A stretch of 62,000 nt of DNA from Cryptomeria japonica (taxonomy: Eukaryota; Streptophyta; Pinopsida; Cupressales; Cupressaceae): positions 780,434,119-780,496,118 of the forward strand of contig NC_081414.1 in the NCBI RefSeq assembly GCF_030272615.1, written 5' to 3'. The notes beneath the pieces are model-generated. The model was given only the letters and a program-made list of their open reading frames with translations, was not told the origin of the DNA and did not search any database. Position numbers and translations under genes: made by a program. How positions within the stretch are numbered: position 1 is the stretch's first letter; each line of letters starts with the position of its first letter. Positions 34,066 through 44,570 of the stretch are shown here, one piece after another.

Positions 34066-34066
34066 T

Positions 34067-34330
34067 TTTTAGTATTTGCATGAAGATTGCATTAATAAAA
34101 TGTTATGTTGTCATTGATGTCAATTGTAATCAGTAATGATGTTGTTATAATGTTATTTTGTAACTGGTAGGAAGAGCTAGTGAAGGGAACTATAACCGGT
34201 ACATGAGTTTGTGGAGTGAACTGGTATTTCCAAGAAGAAGTGAATTGAATTAGTAAACCCTACCCATTGATATAATAAACCCTAACCAATTAAGTTTGGT
34301 GAATTGGTTGTATTGGTTTATGATCTGATA
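34067..34330 (+). repeat. 5' LTR of D, first part
   Basis: 264 bases matching the start of D's 3' LTR (61817 onward), including TGTCATTGATGTCAATTGTA and GAAGAGCTAGTGAAGGGAA. The first bases are degenerate (TTTTAGTATTT for TGTTGGAATTT). B begins at 34331; the flank TGATA may be its TSD. Confidence 0.85.
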
Positions 34331-34439
34331 TATTGGCATATGATTAAGCAATGATAATGTATGTTCTCATTGATGTAAATAAGTGATCAAGAAGATGAAC
34401 CGGTATGAAGATCGAAAGTGGTTATGGTCAACCGGAATG
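34331..34439 (+). repeat. 5' LTR of B, first part
   Basis: 109 bases matching 47088-47200 (GGCATATGATGAAG..., CAATAAGTGCTCAAG-like, GGTTATGGTCAACC). Element A begins at 34440 behind the TSD GAATG (34435-34439). Confidence 0.88.
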
Positions 34440-34498
34440 TGTTGGCATATGGACACTCCAATGAGACATTGTGTGTGATTGAAGGTTTTGTCATTGAT

Positions 34499-34670
34499 GG
34501 CAACCTTGCAATCCTATGGCACCAACAAGACATTATACTGGCAAAGCATTACATAGGCAACCTTGCAATCCTATGGCACCAACAAGACATTATACTGGGA
34601 AAGCATTACATAGGCAACCTTGCAATGCTATGGCACCGGCAAGACATTATACTGGCAAAGCATTACTCAA
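34499..34670 (+). repeat. Three 57-bp tandem units in the A 5' LTR
   Basis: Units at 34499, 34556 and 34613, each starting GGCAACCTTGCAAT and containing AAGACATTATACTGG. The 3' LTR has two units (40360 and 40417). Element E has only one related segment. The units lie just after the inverted-repeat arm CATTGATGGCAAC. Confidence 0.9.
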
Positions 34671-34844
34671 ATAGAATAGTGCTCCGACATCAAAAAAATC
34701 AATCTACACTGGCACTGGTACAAAAGATGTACACCGGCATAGAAGGAAATATGTATACCGGCACAGAGGCCGACAAGACTTTTGATATGTAATATTTTGT
34801 TTATCATTGTAAGCCAACTCAGCAAATTGTAAAATGACTCTTGT

Positions 34845-34854
34845 ATATAAAAGA
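34845..34854 (+). promoter_or_regulatory. TATA box of element A LTR
   Basis: TATATAAAAG, repeated at 40669-40678 in the 3' LTR, about 520 bases before the LTR end. The best promoter candidate for genomic RNA of A. Confidence 0.6.
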
Positions 34855-35375
34855 GATCATTGTAGGCATTTGTAGGATATGGATAGAATGTAATAAATAA
34901 TTTATAAGGCAGACCTAATGTGGGAATTGTAGGTCGTATATGTAAAGAACAGAGCAAGAACCGGTACTGAATCTGGCATTGAAGATGCTATTGTAAAATA
35001 GTACAAAATATTGGATTTGTGTAAATCCTCTTTGTAAGTCAGTGTGACTTCTTGTTGAGCAGTGAGCTCTAGGCAGTTGGCCTTCCTGCATGTGCAGGCC
35101 CCTATTGTAAGTAATATTCTCTTATTGGCCAGTAAGTGAATATTGTGGGTCACAAATCCCATCGAGGTTTTTCCCACACCGGGTTTCCTCATTAAACATC
35201 TTGTGTTATGGTGTTCTTTTCATGTGGATGCTTTTGATTCTATTATTTGCATTAATTCTTGCATACCGGTATACTGTTACTTTATATTCTGCATATTCAG
35301 TTTTAAGAAAATTTCATAATCGGTCAGATGTTGATTCACCCCCCACCTCTCAGTATCTATGGGAACCCTAAGAAT

Positions 35376-35387
35376 TGTTATTAGAGC
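35376..35387 (+). promoter_or_regulatory. Primer binding site of A
   Basis: TGTTATTAGAGC two bases after the LTR corresponds to TGGTATCAGAGC, the initiator-tRNA-Met-type site of copia elements, with two changes. Confidence 0.7.
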
Positions 35388-35417
35388 TTAGTCCTCTATT
35401 TTCAAAAGCCTAATAGC

Positions 35418-36563
35418 TTGAGGAAGATCTTGACACCAGTAAAGATAGAAAATCTGATGAAGCAACTTGAAGGAGCTCTTACTAACTATGATGCAAAAAA
35501 GTTGAAAAATATCAAATTAGAAGACGATTTAAAAGCAGCTCAGGACATTATTCAAGCACTTCAAGAAAATCTTACTGTTAAAAGAAACAAGAGAAGAGAA
35601 CTTTGTGAAAAATTGCAAAATGAAAATGATGAAAAGGAATCATTAAATGATATGCTAAGCAAATTGAAATAAAAGATCATGACAACAAAAAATGAAATGC
35701 AGGATATGACTATGAGATTCTGCAAAGAGATTGAGGACAGAAAGAGGAATGAAGAAGAATTGACCAGAAGACTAAGTGATGTAGCAAATGAGAACACAAG
35801 ACTTAGCTATGAAAATGATATGTTGAAGACAGATCTGATGCATACTCAAAATGACTCGAATGAACTAATGAGACAAAAAGAGATCTTGGAAAGGGAATTG
35901 GAAACTGCAAATCAACACAAAGAAAAATTCAAGAAAAGCTCAGAAGAACTTGGTACCTTATTGAAAAATCAAAAACCCAAACGTGACACTTTTGGAGTTG
36001 GATTTGAAGTTGGAGAAAGCTCTAGTACTGCAAATACCCAGGATCAAAGCAAACCGGTAAGACCCTCTAATACTTACAAATTCAATGGAAAATGCTTTAA
36101 CTATAATAAATAAGGTCATAGGGAAAATGAATGTAGATCTAGGAATTATCAGAACATCAATCCTCCCACCGGTCAATGCACCAAATGCAACAAAATTGGT
36201 CATAACTCTAAAAATTGCAAAATGAATGTAAGATGTTATGTTTGTGGAAGATTTGGTCATTTATTAAATAATTGCAGAACACAAACCGGCATAGGTTATG
36301 GGAAAGCTATTCAGAAAAATAATGTAACTTGTTATGCATGTAACAAGATTGGTCATATTACTAAATTCTATAGAAGTAAAGGTACACCGGTAGATAACAA
36401 AAGTACTAGCTTGAAAGGGAAAGAAAAGGTTGAAGACATTAAGCAAGAATTTTTGAAGCAATGGATTAGAAAAGGTGATCTAAATATTGGGGTTACTCCT
36501 CCACCGGTAGAACCAACAAATACTTCACTGGCAGGACAATATGATGCTCCACCAGCAGGCTAG
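35418..36563 (+). pseudogene. Gag-like protein of A: coiled coil plus four zinc knuckles
   Basis: Three open stretches in one frame (35418-35672, 35679-36113, 36222-36563) are separated by TAA stops (35670-35672 and 36111-36113). The first two-thirds is Lys/Glu-rich coiled coil (LEGALTNYDAKKLKNIKLED and later NEEELTRRLSDVANENTRL). Then come four CCHC-type knuckles: CFNYNK...GH....C (second Cys is Tyr), CTKCNKIGHNSKNC, CYVCGRFGHLLNNC and CYACNKIGHITKFY (last Cys is Tyr). Knuckles of this kind bind RNA for packaging. The stretch opens without an ATG at 35418. Layout matches the gag of C. Confidence 0.8.
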
Positions 36564-36906
36564 AGCAATGCTCCACCGATACGATGTTCTTCACCAAATT
36601 GAAGAAAATTATCTTGAGGGTTTGGCAATTTAATGACACGTGCTATTATTCCCTCAGTTAGAGAAAAGAAGTTGAAAATCCTTCATTACCGGCAAATACA
36701 GTTGAGTTAATACATTACCGGCAAACAATTAATGTGGTAGGTGGTAGAAAAGACTTTATAAAATAAGGTTTTTGGCTCCATTTCATTTCACTGTGAATTC
36801 AAACTTTCAGAGAGCGCGAAGATTTTTGAGCTAAGGCATTCCAAGAAAAGAGGCAAAGCACTTCAGCAATCAATCCATCCAAAGGTAGAAAAAGGTATTT
36901 ATCATC
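36564..36906 (+). promoter_or_regulatory. Intergenic segment of A with TATA box before the long ORF
   Basis: A 340-base gap between gag and the long ORF. TTTATAAAAT at 36755-36764 lies 140 bases before the ATG at 36907. Element C has the same arrangement (TATAAAAAC at 50750-50758). After the TATA both have a pyrimidine-rich CATTTC...CACT stretch, and both have AAAGGTA words shortly before the ATG. This suggests separate transcription of the ORF from an internal promoter, or a splice acceptor region; neither is proven. Confidence 0.4.
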
Positions 36907-39900
36907 ATGGCATCCTCCTCTGCACCTGAATTCATAGCAAACCCTATAGCAGTCGAGGTTATAAAATGACCCAGGCCTGTGTTTGAGCTATTTCCCGAGG
37001 TAGCTAAGAAAGATGACAACACATGTGCTTTTTCCCAAATTCCAAAGGGTGTTGTTTATGTAGAAGACCCTAGAATGTATATTCATTGCAACATAGAAGA
37101 ATTAGGTGATAAAGAAACCAAAAACATGTACAAATCTATTATATGTGACAATGCCAGAAATGTGAAACTTGAACATAAAATTGTTGAAACCCTAGGATTC
37201 ACTGAAATCCTCTGCATTCCTGAATTTCCCAAGGAAGTGGTTAGGATAGTTCTTAGCAGGGTACATGGCTCATTCTTTTGGCTTGACTCAGTGCACAAAA
37301 TTACAAAGGTAGTTGTGAAAGCAGTAACAAGGTTACTTCCATCGGTACCAGACCCGACAAAACCAAGAAGGTCTCCAATGACCTAGTAATGAAATTAACT
37401 GGTGCAACATCTGACAAAAGATCATTGAGGGTTAATGATGTGACCGATACAAATGTGAGATTCATTAGCATGATTCTAGGTTACAAAGTAACTCATGCAA
37501 ATAGGCTTAACTCTATTTCCAGTTTATGCATAAAGAGTGCTCATGACATGGTTAAGAACAATGTAAAAATTGATATCTGTGAATGGTTAAAAGATGAGTT
37601 AATTGACAACTTGGCAAAAATCAAGAAGGATAAGAAAGGAACCTTTAGATTCGGAAATTTTCTTGTATGCTTAATGCTACATATAACCAAACAGGCTCCT
37701 AGTATAGGCAACAAGGATTTTGGATTTGACATACTGGTAGGAAAACAATTGTCTGACTTATTCAACAACATGGGTGAAAACAAAGAAAAGAATATCCATG
37801 AGTATTTTCAAGCACTAAAAGTCAAAATGAATAAGAGAATCAGATTATCATAGGAAATTGTCAACAAATATAAGGATGACATATGTTTTGTAATAAAAAA
37901 GGATGAGATCTGGATGGAAGCAGTCATCCCAAGAACAATCTGTGTTACAGAAATGGGGTATGAAACATATGACCACATAGTGGAAACTTATGCCAAAGCA
38001 CTTCTAGAAGCACCCCATGAACCAAAGGAAGAAGTATTTGGTAGTGCTGAGCACATTGAAAGTCAAATTCAATCTAAAAAGAGAGTAAAGAAAGTTGAGG
38101 CATCTGTGAGGAAAGGAAGCAGACAAGAAAAAGCCTTAAAAGATGATGTACTAAAGAAAATCGACATAACAGAAGAAGAGTTGGCAGCCCAACAGCCTGA
38201 AACTCATCTATCACGAGTACATACCTCCTCAGAAGGAGATATGCCAACAACTTTCAAAAGAGTTGTTAGGAAAAGAGACCCCTCACCAGTATCCACTCCT
38301 TCACCTAGAAGGACAAGATAGAAGCAACAAGCTGTAAGGTCTCCAGTCAAGAAAGCCACACCTAAGAAAAAGCTAACCCCCAAAAAGAAGAAGAAGACAG
38401 ACACTAACTTGGCCCATTTTGACATATTATTGAATGAAATCACAGAGGAAGGAAAATTGAAAAACATAGGGAAAATCTATGACACCTTATCTGAAGATGA
38501 GAAAGGACAAGTTGAGGAAAGTGTTATACTACACATGGACATGTATAAAAAGTTTTTGATGCAAGTCCTAAATGAAATTCTTGATGAATTATATAAAAGA
38601 CTTGAGGCCAGAAGGCCAGGAATAATTGAGTTGGATAAGAAAATTAAAATAGAAAAATTACTTGCAGTATACCCGGCCAACTCACCTAAGGAAATTGATG
38701 ATTTGATAGCTCAGGCCAATCGGATAGTCTTTTCCATTGCACACTAGCAAATATCATTAATGGCAAGTAGAGTTATAGAGGTTTCAGAGGAAACAGAAAA
38801 TGGTTGGGACATATTCTTGGTTGAAAAAGAAAAACAAGAAGAATATATGAATCCCAAGCCCATTTTGGTATATCAAAAGGACAAAGGGAAAGGTAAAGTT
38901 GGTGGACCACCAAGTATCAAGATTAGAGACAACTTACCCCCACCTCCTTTAAATACTCAACTGTTAAAAACAACTACAGAAGATTAATCGACAGCTAAGA
39001 GCATGGACACAGAGGATAACAATCCTAATCCCGAAGTCCTATATATTGTGAATGTTGATACTCAAAAAATCAACATAGTGGTAGATAAGGATACCACAGA
39101 TAAATCTGATAATAAAGAGCAACCGGAAATAGGAAACCAAGAGCAACTGGTAGTAGATTAAGAGAAAAAGATGGAATCTGGAACACAAATAGAGCAACTA
39201 GTAGAGCTAAAGGCTTCATAACAGATGCCACCGGCAAGAAATGATGCAAGAAAAACTATGGAGACACAAACAAACCTACCAGAGGTCAATACCAGCATGG
39301 TCCCTTCCACCAGCACTCAGTTTACTATGTCACCATCAAATGTAACAGAGGTATTGCTCGATTCTATCAAGAAAATAACTTATTATAGCTCACAAGCCTA
39401 TAAAGCAGTAGGTGATTCAATTCTAGTTTTGAAATTAATAGCTCCAAATTGTAATATAGCCAACAAAGATTCTTTAGGCTAGTTGGATACACTTTGTAAA
39501 TATATTTCTGGAAATTTTGAGCAAACAAAGGTAGAAACTATAAACGAAAGTGTAGAAAAAGAGAAACAAAAATTCTTTGAGGAAGGAATAAAGAAGTGTA
39601 ACAAGGAATTTGACACACTTCTACCAGAACTGTGCAATTTATTGAAAGAGTACAAAACTCTGTATAAAGACACCTGTAAGATAAACTTTTTGACCATAGA
39701 TGTAGATGAAAAGATGAGCAAGGTACAGGAAGAGATCAATAAACTTGCTGATAATTTTGTTAACTCACCCAATACATTATTAGTTTTTGAGGGAAAGATA
39801 TCAAATTTTGAGGAAGAATTGCTCAAATTAGAAAGAGAAAAAGAGAAATTAATAAACAAGGCAAAATTTTTGAGATCTAAACTAAGTCCAAGATTGGACT

Positions 39901-40097
39901 ATTTAGCATCTATGCATAAGGAAATCTTAGAGGCACTAACACAGGGTAGCAAAACACTGGCAGAGCACTTGTAGCATCTCACCGGTACAGTACACAGAAC
40001 TGAGATAGCAATAAAGGAGAGCAAGAAGTTTATGGATGGTATAAACTTAATTTTGGGAGATATTCTTTAGGTAATAACTACCCAACTACAAGGTTGA
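36907..40097 (+). pseudogene. Long ORF of A, unknown function (about 1060 codons)
   Basis: Starts ATGGCATCCTCCTCT (MASSS). A TGA breaks it early, and one frameshift lies near 37340. From 37389 to the TGA at 40095-40097 all open stretches (37389, 37914, 38409, 38760, 39225, 39483) share one frame, interrupted mostly by TAG and TAA. N-terminal half: VVRIVLSRVHGSFFWLDSVH, MILGYKVTHANRLNSIS, KYKDDICFVIKKDEIWMEAV. Middle: basic linker (KKATPKKKLTPKKKKK at 38355-38400). C-terminus: coiled coil (LLKLEREKEKLINKAKFL). Clearly homologous to the C ORF; its end matches element E. No known domain recognised. Confidence 0.75.
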
Positions 40098-40147
40098 GGT
40101 TATGAATTGGTACAACTACAAATCTTCTAACCATTGTCATTGATGCC

Positions 40148-40300
40148 AAAGGGGGAGTAGTAGATGAGAAAATTCAAAACATAGGGATCACATGCTCAAG
40201 GGGAGCCCTCATATTTTTGGTAACATTTTTTTGGTATACACATTTTTGGATATCTTTTTGAAATTTCTCATGAGTGTTGCCATCAATGCCAAAGGGGGAG
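40148..40300 (+). promoter_or_regulatory. Duplicated polypurine tract of A
   Basis: AAAGGGGGAG at 40148-40157 (followed by TAGTAG) and at 40291-40300, two bases before the 3' LTR. The stretch 40098-40302 contains no gene. Confidence 0.8.
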
Positions 40301-40367
40301 ATTGTTGGCATATGGACACTCCAATGAGACATTGTGTGTGATTAAAGGTTTTGTCATTGATGGCAAC
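40276..40367 (+). other. Inverted repeat bracketing the polypurine tract and LTR start of A
   Basis: GTTGCCATCAATG (40276-40288) and CATTGATGGCAAC (40355-40367) are perfect 13-base inverted repeats enclosing the polypurine tract and the first 52 bases of the LTR. In RNA they could form a stem with a 66-base loop. B, C, D and E have the same arrangement, each with about one mismatch. Confidence 0.75.
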
Positions 40368-41203
40368 CTTGCAATCCTATGGCACTGGCAAGACATTATA
40401 CTAGCAAAGCATTACATAGGAAACCTTGCAATCCTATGGCACCGGCAAGACATTATACCAGCAAAGCATTACTCAAATAGAACAGTGCTCTGGCATCAAC
40501 AAAATCAATCTACACCGGCACCGACATAGAAGATGTACACCAGCACAGAAGATGTGCACCGGCACAAAAGGAAATATATATACCGACACAGAGGGTGACA
40601 GGACTTTTGATATGTAATATTTTGTTTATCATTGTAAGCCGACTTGGCAAATTGTAAAATGACTCTTGTATATAAAAGAGATCATTGTAGGCATTTGTAG
40701 GATATAGATAGAATGTAATAAATAAATTATAAGGCAGACCTAATGTGTGAATTGTAGGTCAAGGGTATATGTAAAGAATAGAGAAAGAATCAGTACTGAA
40801 TCTGGCATTGAAGATGCTATTGTAAAGCAGTACAAAATATTGGATTTGTGTAAATCCTCTTTGTAAGTCAGTGTGACTTCTTGTTGAGCAGTGAGCTCTA
40901 AGCAGTTGGCCTTCCTGCATGTGCAGGCCCCTATTGTAAGTAATATTCTCTTATTGGCCAGTAAGTGAATATTGTGGGTCACAAATCCCACCGAGGTTTT
41001 TCCCACACCGGGTTTCCTCGTTAAACATCTTGTGTTATGGTGTTATTTTCATGTGGATGCTTTTGATTCTGTTATTTGCATTAATTCTTGCATACCGGTA
41101 TACTGTTACTTTATATTCTGTATATTTAGTTTTAAGAAAATTTCATAACCAGTCAAATACTAATTCACCCCCCCCCCTCTCAGTATCTGGGGGAACCCTA
41201 ACA
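40303..41203 (+). repeat. 3' LTR of A (901 bp)
   Basis: Matches the 5' LTR over its length, with two instead of three 57-bp units. Ends CCCTAACA; the TSD AAATG follows at 41204-41208, after which B's LTR resumes. Confidence 0.92.
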
Positions 41204-41208
41204 AAATG

Positions 41209-42529
41209 GAGTGGACCAGTGTCAGGGTTCACCAAGTGTGACTACTAGTTGGTAGTCTCAGATCTAGGGTTACTGGTTTGGCGATTTGGCTTGTTCGGTG
41301 CAACCGATGATGTTTTGTGATGAGTTAGTTAAAGAATAAGGATAAGGATCGAGATGCCACATTAGCTGTGTGTACATGAAGGACTTCTTAGAGGATCTTG
41401 CATGTGAAGACTGAAGGCATTGAATGCCTACCTCGGGAATGATAATTTTTTCTTAGCAGTATGTGAAGAGCGCGTGATGGGTTACTGATTTCTAGATATA
41501 GTGAAGATTGGATGATGTAGAATGTCTTGAGATCTATTTTAGATCATTTCATTCTATGAAATGTGTTTAGACAATCATAATTCGACCACATGTAATTGTA
41601 AACCTAAAATATTTAGGGTTTAGGGTTTATGCTATCGGCCTAGTTGTTGTCTATAAGGTCAATAATATTTGTTATTACAGCGGTTGGCAAAATTTTTGTT
41701 TGTGTTCGCATGTTGGATATTTGATACTTGCGAAACCAGAGTGAGGAATCTGCAGAGTGTGATTGCAGAAGAAAGGAACTAATAAGGATATGCCTTTAAA
41801 GCAAGAAGTGTTGTTATCATATTAGAGTGTCTTACCTGTTGTCTTCTAACCATTTCAACAGAAGTTAAATCCCTTGATCAGGTAGCTTTAACAGGATTTG
41901 TTGTAAATCCTCTAACCATGTGGCTCAAGTTCATTGATTTATTTGAATCCTCTATCAAGACAACTTTTAATAGGGTTTCACCCTTTAATGGGTATATAGC
42001 CATCCCTTAACCAGGTGATCCCTAACAGGATCAGTTCCTAATAGAACCTTTATTGTAAAGTCTTTAACCAGACTAGGCTCCTAACATAGCAGACTTCAAA
42101 AGAGTTCACAAACAACTTGTGGGTATTCATCCCCACCATGGTTTTTCCCATTTGGGTTTCCATGTGAAAAATCTGTGTGTTATGGATTGTGAGTTTTTCA
42201 TGGATGATTCTGTGATTCTAATTAAGTTAGATATGCATGTAGTGTTAAATGGTATGGTATTATTGATAAAACTCATACATAATTATATCGGTGAAGTAGT
42301 CATAAAGATTTGAGATCTGTTGAATGTTGTCTGAAGTATTTTTGTTTAACCGATTTAGTTGTCTAAAGTATTTTGTTTAACTAGTATTTCTATGGTTAAA
42401 GTATAGTGGTGAAGACAACCGGTTAGCTGCATTTTAATATGATAAAGTGTTGAAGCAATTTTGTGTGTACTAATTCATGCCCCCCTCTTAGTACTAGGTA
42501 GGACCTTAGTAGTTCATCATTATCCATCA
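41209..42529 (+). repeat. 5' LTR of B, second part
   Basis: Continues B's LTR after the A insertion and matches 47200-48109 and 55777-56179. Contains TTTAGGGTTTAGGGTTTAT (41620-41640), repeated CTAACC/CTAACAGG words (41870-42080), the GGTTTTTCCCATTTGGG block (42138), and ends CCATCA. No gene inside. Confidence 0.9.
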
Positions 42530-42531
42530 AT

Positions 42532-42543
42532 TGGTATTAGAGC
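42532..42543 (+). promoter_or_regulatory. Primer binding site of B
   Basis: TGGTATTAGAGC, one base from the tRNA-Met-type TGGTATCAGAGC, two bases after the LTR. Confidence 0.85.
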
Positions 42544-42600
42544 ACATCCACATCCTCAATGATATAAGATTAACTGCTTGAGGCAAAAGATCCTGCTTTA

Positions 42601-43610
42601 ATGATGAAGAGGGAAGGTCCTAAGTTCAATAGGGATAATGTTAAAATATGGAAAGACAGGATGAAGATATATATCAAGAGTTTGGGTGCACAACATTGGA
42701 ACTATGTTGAGAATGCCTATGTAATCCCCTCTGGCATTCTAACCAATGATTAGAAAAGAGAGATACAAGAAAATGGGCAATTCATGGAACCCCTTATTAG
42801 AAGCTTGTCCGATGTAGAATTCATTGATGTACAAGATAAAGACAATCTAAAAGAAGTATGGGACAAACTGGAATCTATTTATGGCGGTGATGAACATGTC
42901 AAGCAAGCTAAGGAAGAAAGCCTTAGAGGAAAGTTTGAATATATGAGGAAGCTTGAAGGAGAGACCATTCAACAGTATGGCATAAGAATCAAGATAGTGG
43001 CTGGTGAAATCAAGAGCACTGGTGGAACAATTGATGATGCCATTGTTGTCAATAAAGTTATGAGATCACTTTTACTAGTCTATACAATCAAGGTTGCCAC
43101 TATTCAGGAGCTAAGGTCTATCGACAAAACCAAGGTATCTTTAGACTCTATTATTGCAAAGTTGATTGCATATGAATTGAATGGTTATGATGGTAGTTTT
43201 TAGTAGACTGAGTCTACCTTTAAAGCATCTTGTTCCTCCACACTGACTAGGAAAGGAAGAGAGGTCAGTACCAGTTATGAATCTAGTCAAAGCAAAGACA
43301 TGGATGATGAGGAGATTCTGATGGAGTTTGAAGCTTTTCTTGCCAAGAGACTTCCAAAAGGGACCAAAAAATATAGAGGTAAGCTTCCTCTGAAGTGTTT
43401 TTCCTACAGTAAGATATGACAAATAGTTGTTAAATATCCTAATAGTGATAATAAGGATAAATCAGAGAGGTTTAGGAAGTATAAAGGAGTAGGTAGGAGA
43501 AATTGTCTTGTTTCAGTGGATGAAAGTGTTACCGATGAGGAATTTGAGGATGAAGAAAATGAGGACATAGTTTTTGTGGCTGTCAAGGAAGAGTTGTTTG
43601 ACTAGAAAGC
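42601..43610 (+). pseudogene. Gag of copia element B
   Basis: Starts ATGATGAAGAGGGAA at 42601 (or 42604). The gag domain runs KIWKDRMKIYIKSLGAQHW, KEVWDKLESIYGGDEHVKQA and ETIQQYGIRIKIVAGEIK, typical of copia gag (UBN2-like). After a TAG at 43201 the frame goes on to a decayed knuckle (KCFSYSKI...). Stops at about 42751 (TAG for Gln, compare D), 43201 and 43418. Closely related to D's gag. Confidence 0.85.
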
Positions 43611-44570
43611 CCTTTTCTCACATATTGAGAACTCTAATGAGTGGATCATTTATGGCGGGTGTTCTCACCACATAACCGGTGACCAGAGAAAGTTTCTGTC
43701 TCTTGAAGGATATGATGGTGGTGTTGTCCGATTTGGCAACAGTGCACCTTGCATGGTGAAAGGAAAAGGATCCATCTCACTAAATGGAAAGAGCAGTGCA
43801 GATGATGTCTACCTGGTGGAAGGCCTTAAACATAATCTTTTGAGTGTTTCTCACTTGAAAAACAAAGGACTCATACTAGAATTTAAAGGTGGACTCTGTA
43901 GAATAATTGGAAAGAGTGGTGAACTTATTGCCATCGATAAGTAGACTAGAGGAAACTTATTTCACATGAATGCCAAGATTAGTCAGTGCCTGATGGTGAA
44001 ATTTGATGACAGTTGGATATGGCATAGGAGATTTTGTAAGATCAAAGAAGTAAGAGGATTGCCTTTGCTAAACAAACCGAAGAATGCCTTGTGCAGAGAA
44101 TGCCAACTTGGGAAGATGTCTTCCTCAACATTCAAAGGTAAGCCTTTTTTCTACAAAGAACTTACTTGATCTAGTGCACATCGATCTGTGTGGTCTGATG
44201 AAAACTAGAAGCATTCAGGGAGATCAGTACTTTATGATTCTTACCGATGATTGCTCAAGAATGATGTTGGTCAAATTCCTGAAAGAAAAATTTGAGGCAT
44301 TTGGAAAGTTCAAAGCCTTTAGGGCATTGGTGGAGAAGGAGAGTGGTAGAAGGATAAAATGCCTAAGGACTCATCATGGAGATGAATTCACTTCTGATAA
44401 ATTCAATAAGTACTGTGAGGAGAATGAAATTAAGAGGCAATTGTCTACCCCTAGGACACCACATCAGAATGACATAGCAGAAAGAAACAACAGGACTGTG
44501 GTAGAAGTGGCCAGAACTATGTTGATTCAAGGAATGTCACTCACACATTTTGGAGAGAAGCAGTGAGAAT
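43611..44570 (+). pseudogene. Protease and integrase of copia element B
   Basis: Protease: WIIYGGCSHHITGD at 43636-43680, where DSGCSHH is usual, so the catalytic Asp is lost (Tyr). Pre-integrase: ALCRECQLGKMSSSTF (44080-44125). A T-run near 44145-44152 shifts the frame. Integrase core: LVHIDLCGLMKTRSIQGDQY (first Asp), LRTHHGDEFTS (second Asp replaced by His), TPHQNDIAERNN (Glu kept). A second shift at about 44550. Would cut the polyprotein and insert cDNA; inactive now. Confidence 0.85.

Larger units (their letters stand above)
32332..34066 (-). mobile_element. Fragment of gypsy element I between two D-family LTRs
   Basis: A 1.7-kb piece on the minus strand carries the gag end and protease of a third gypsy element, cut on the left by the D-family LTR and on the right by D. 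No LTR of I is in view. Between gag and protease (33200-33738) the frames are broken, but GHDTE-like Cys/His gag sequence (SHYHHVSSHDTERCYHL) is visible near 33420. Confidence 0.75.
34440..35373 (+). repeat. 5' LTR of A (934 bp)
   Basis: It begins TGTTGGCATATGG and ends CCCTAAGA (CCCTAACA in the 3' copy). It includes a TATA box TATATAAAAG at 34845-34854, the GAGGTTTTTCCCACACC block and a CCCCACCTCTCAGTATC tail. It differs from the 3' copy by one extra 57-bp tandem unit. Confidence 0.92.
34440..41203 (+). mobile_element. Element A: non-autonomous copia-like element with gag and unknown long ORF
   Basis: LTRs 34440-35373 and 40303-41203 (TGTTGG...CTAACA), primer site 35376, polypurine tract 40291-40300. 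TSD GAATG on the left and AAATG on the right (41204-41208), one mismatch; the undisrupted site is seen in B's other LTR near 47195. Inside are a zinc-knuckle gag (35418-36563) and an unrecognised ORF (36907-40097). There is no protease, integrase or RT, so it would depend on another element's pol. Confidence 0.88.

Noticed and set aside
34418-34792. Open frame with a repeated peptide in the A LTR (also 40302-40529)
   Set aside because: 57-bp units are a multiple of three, so any open phase stays open; it lies in U3 with no other support.
35958-36461. Minus-strand frames over the zinc knuckles of A
   Set aside because: Antisense shadows of the gag frame.
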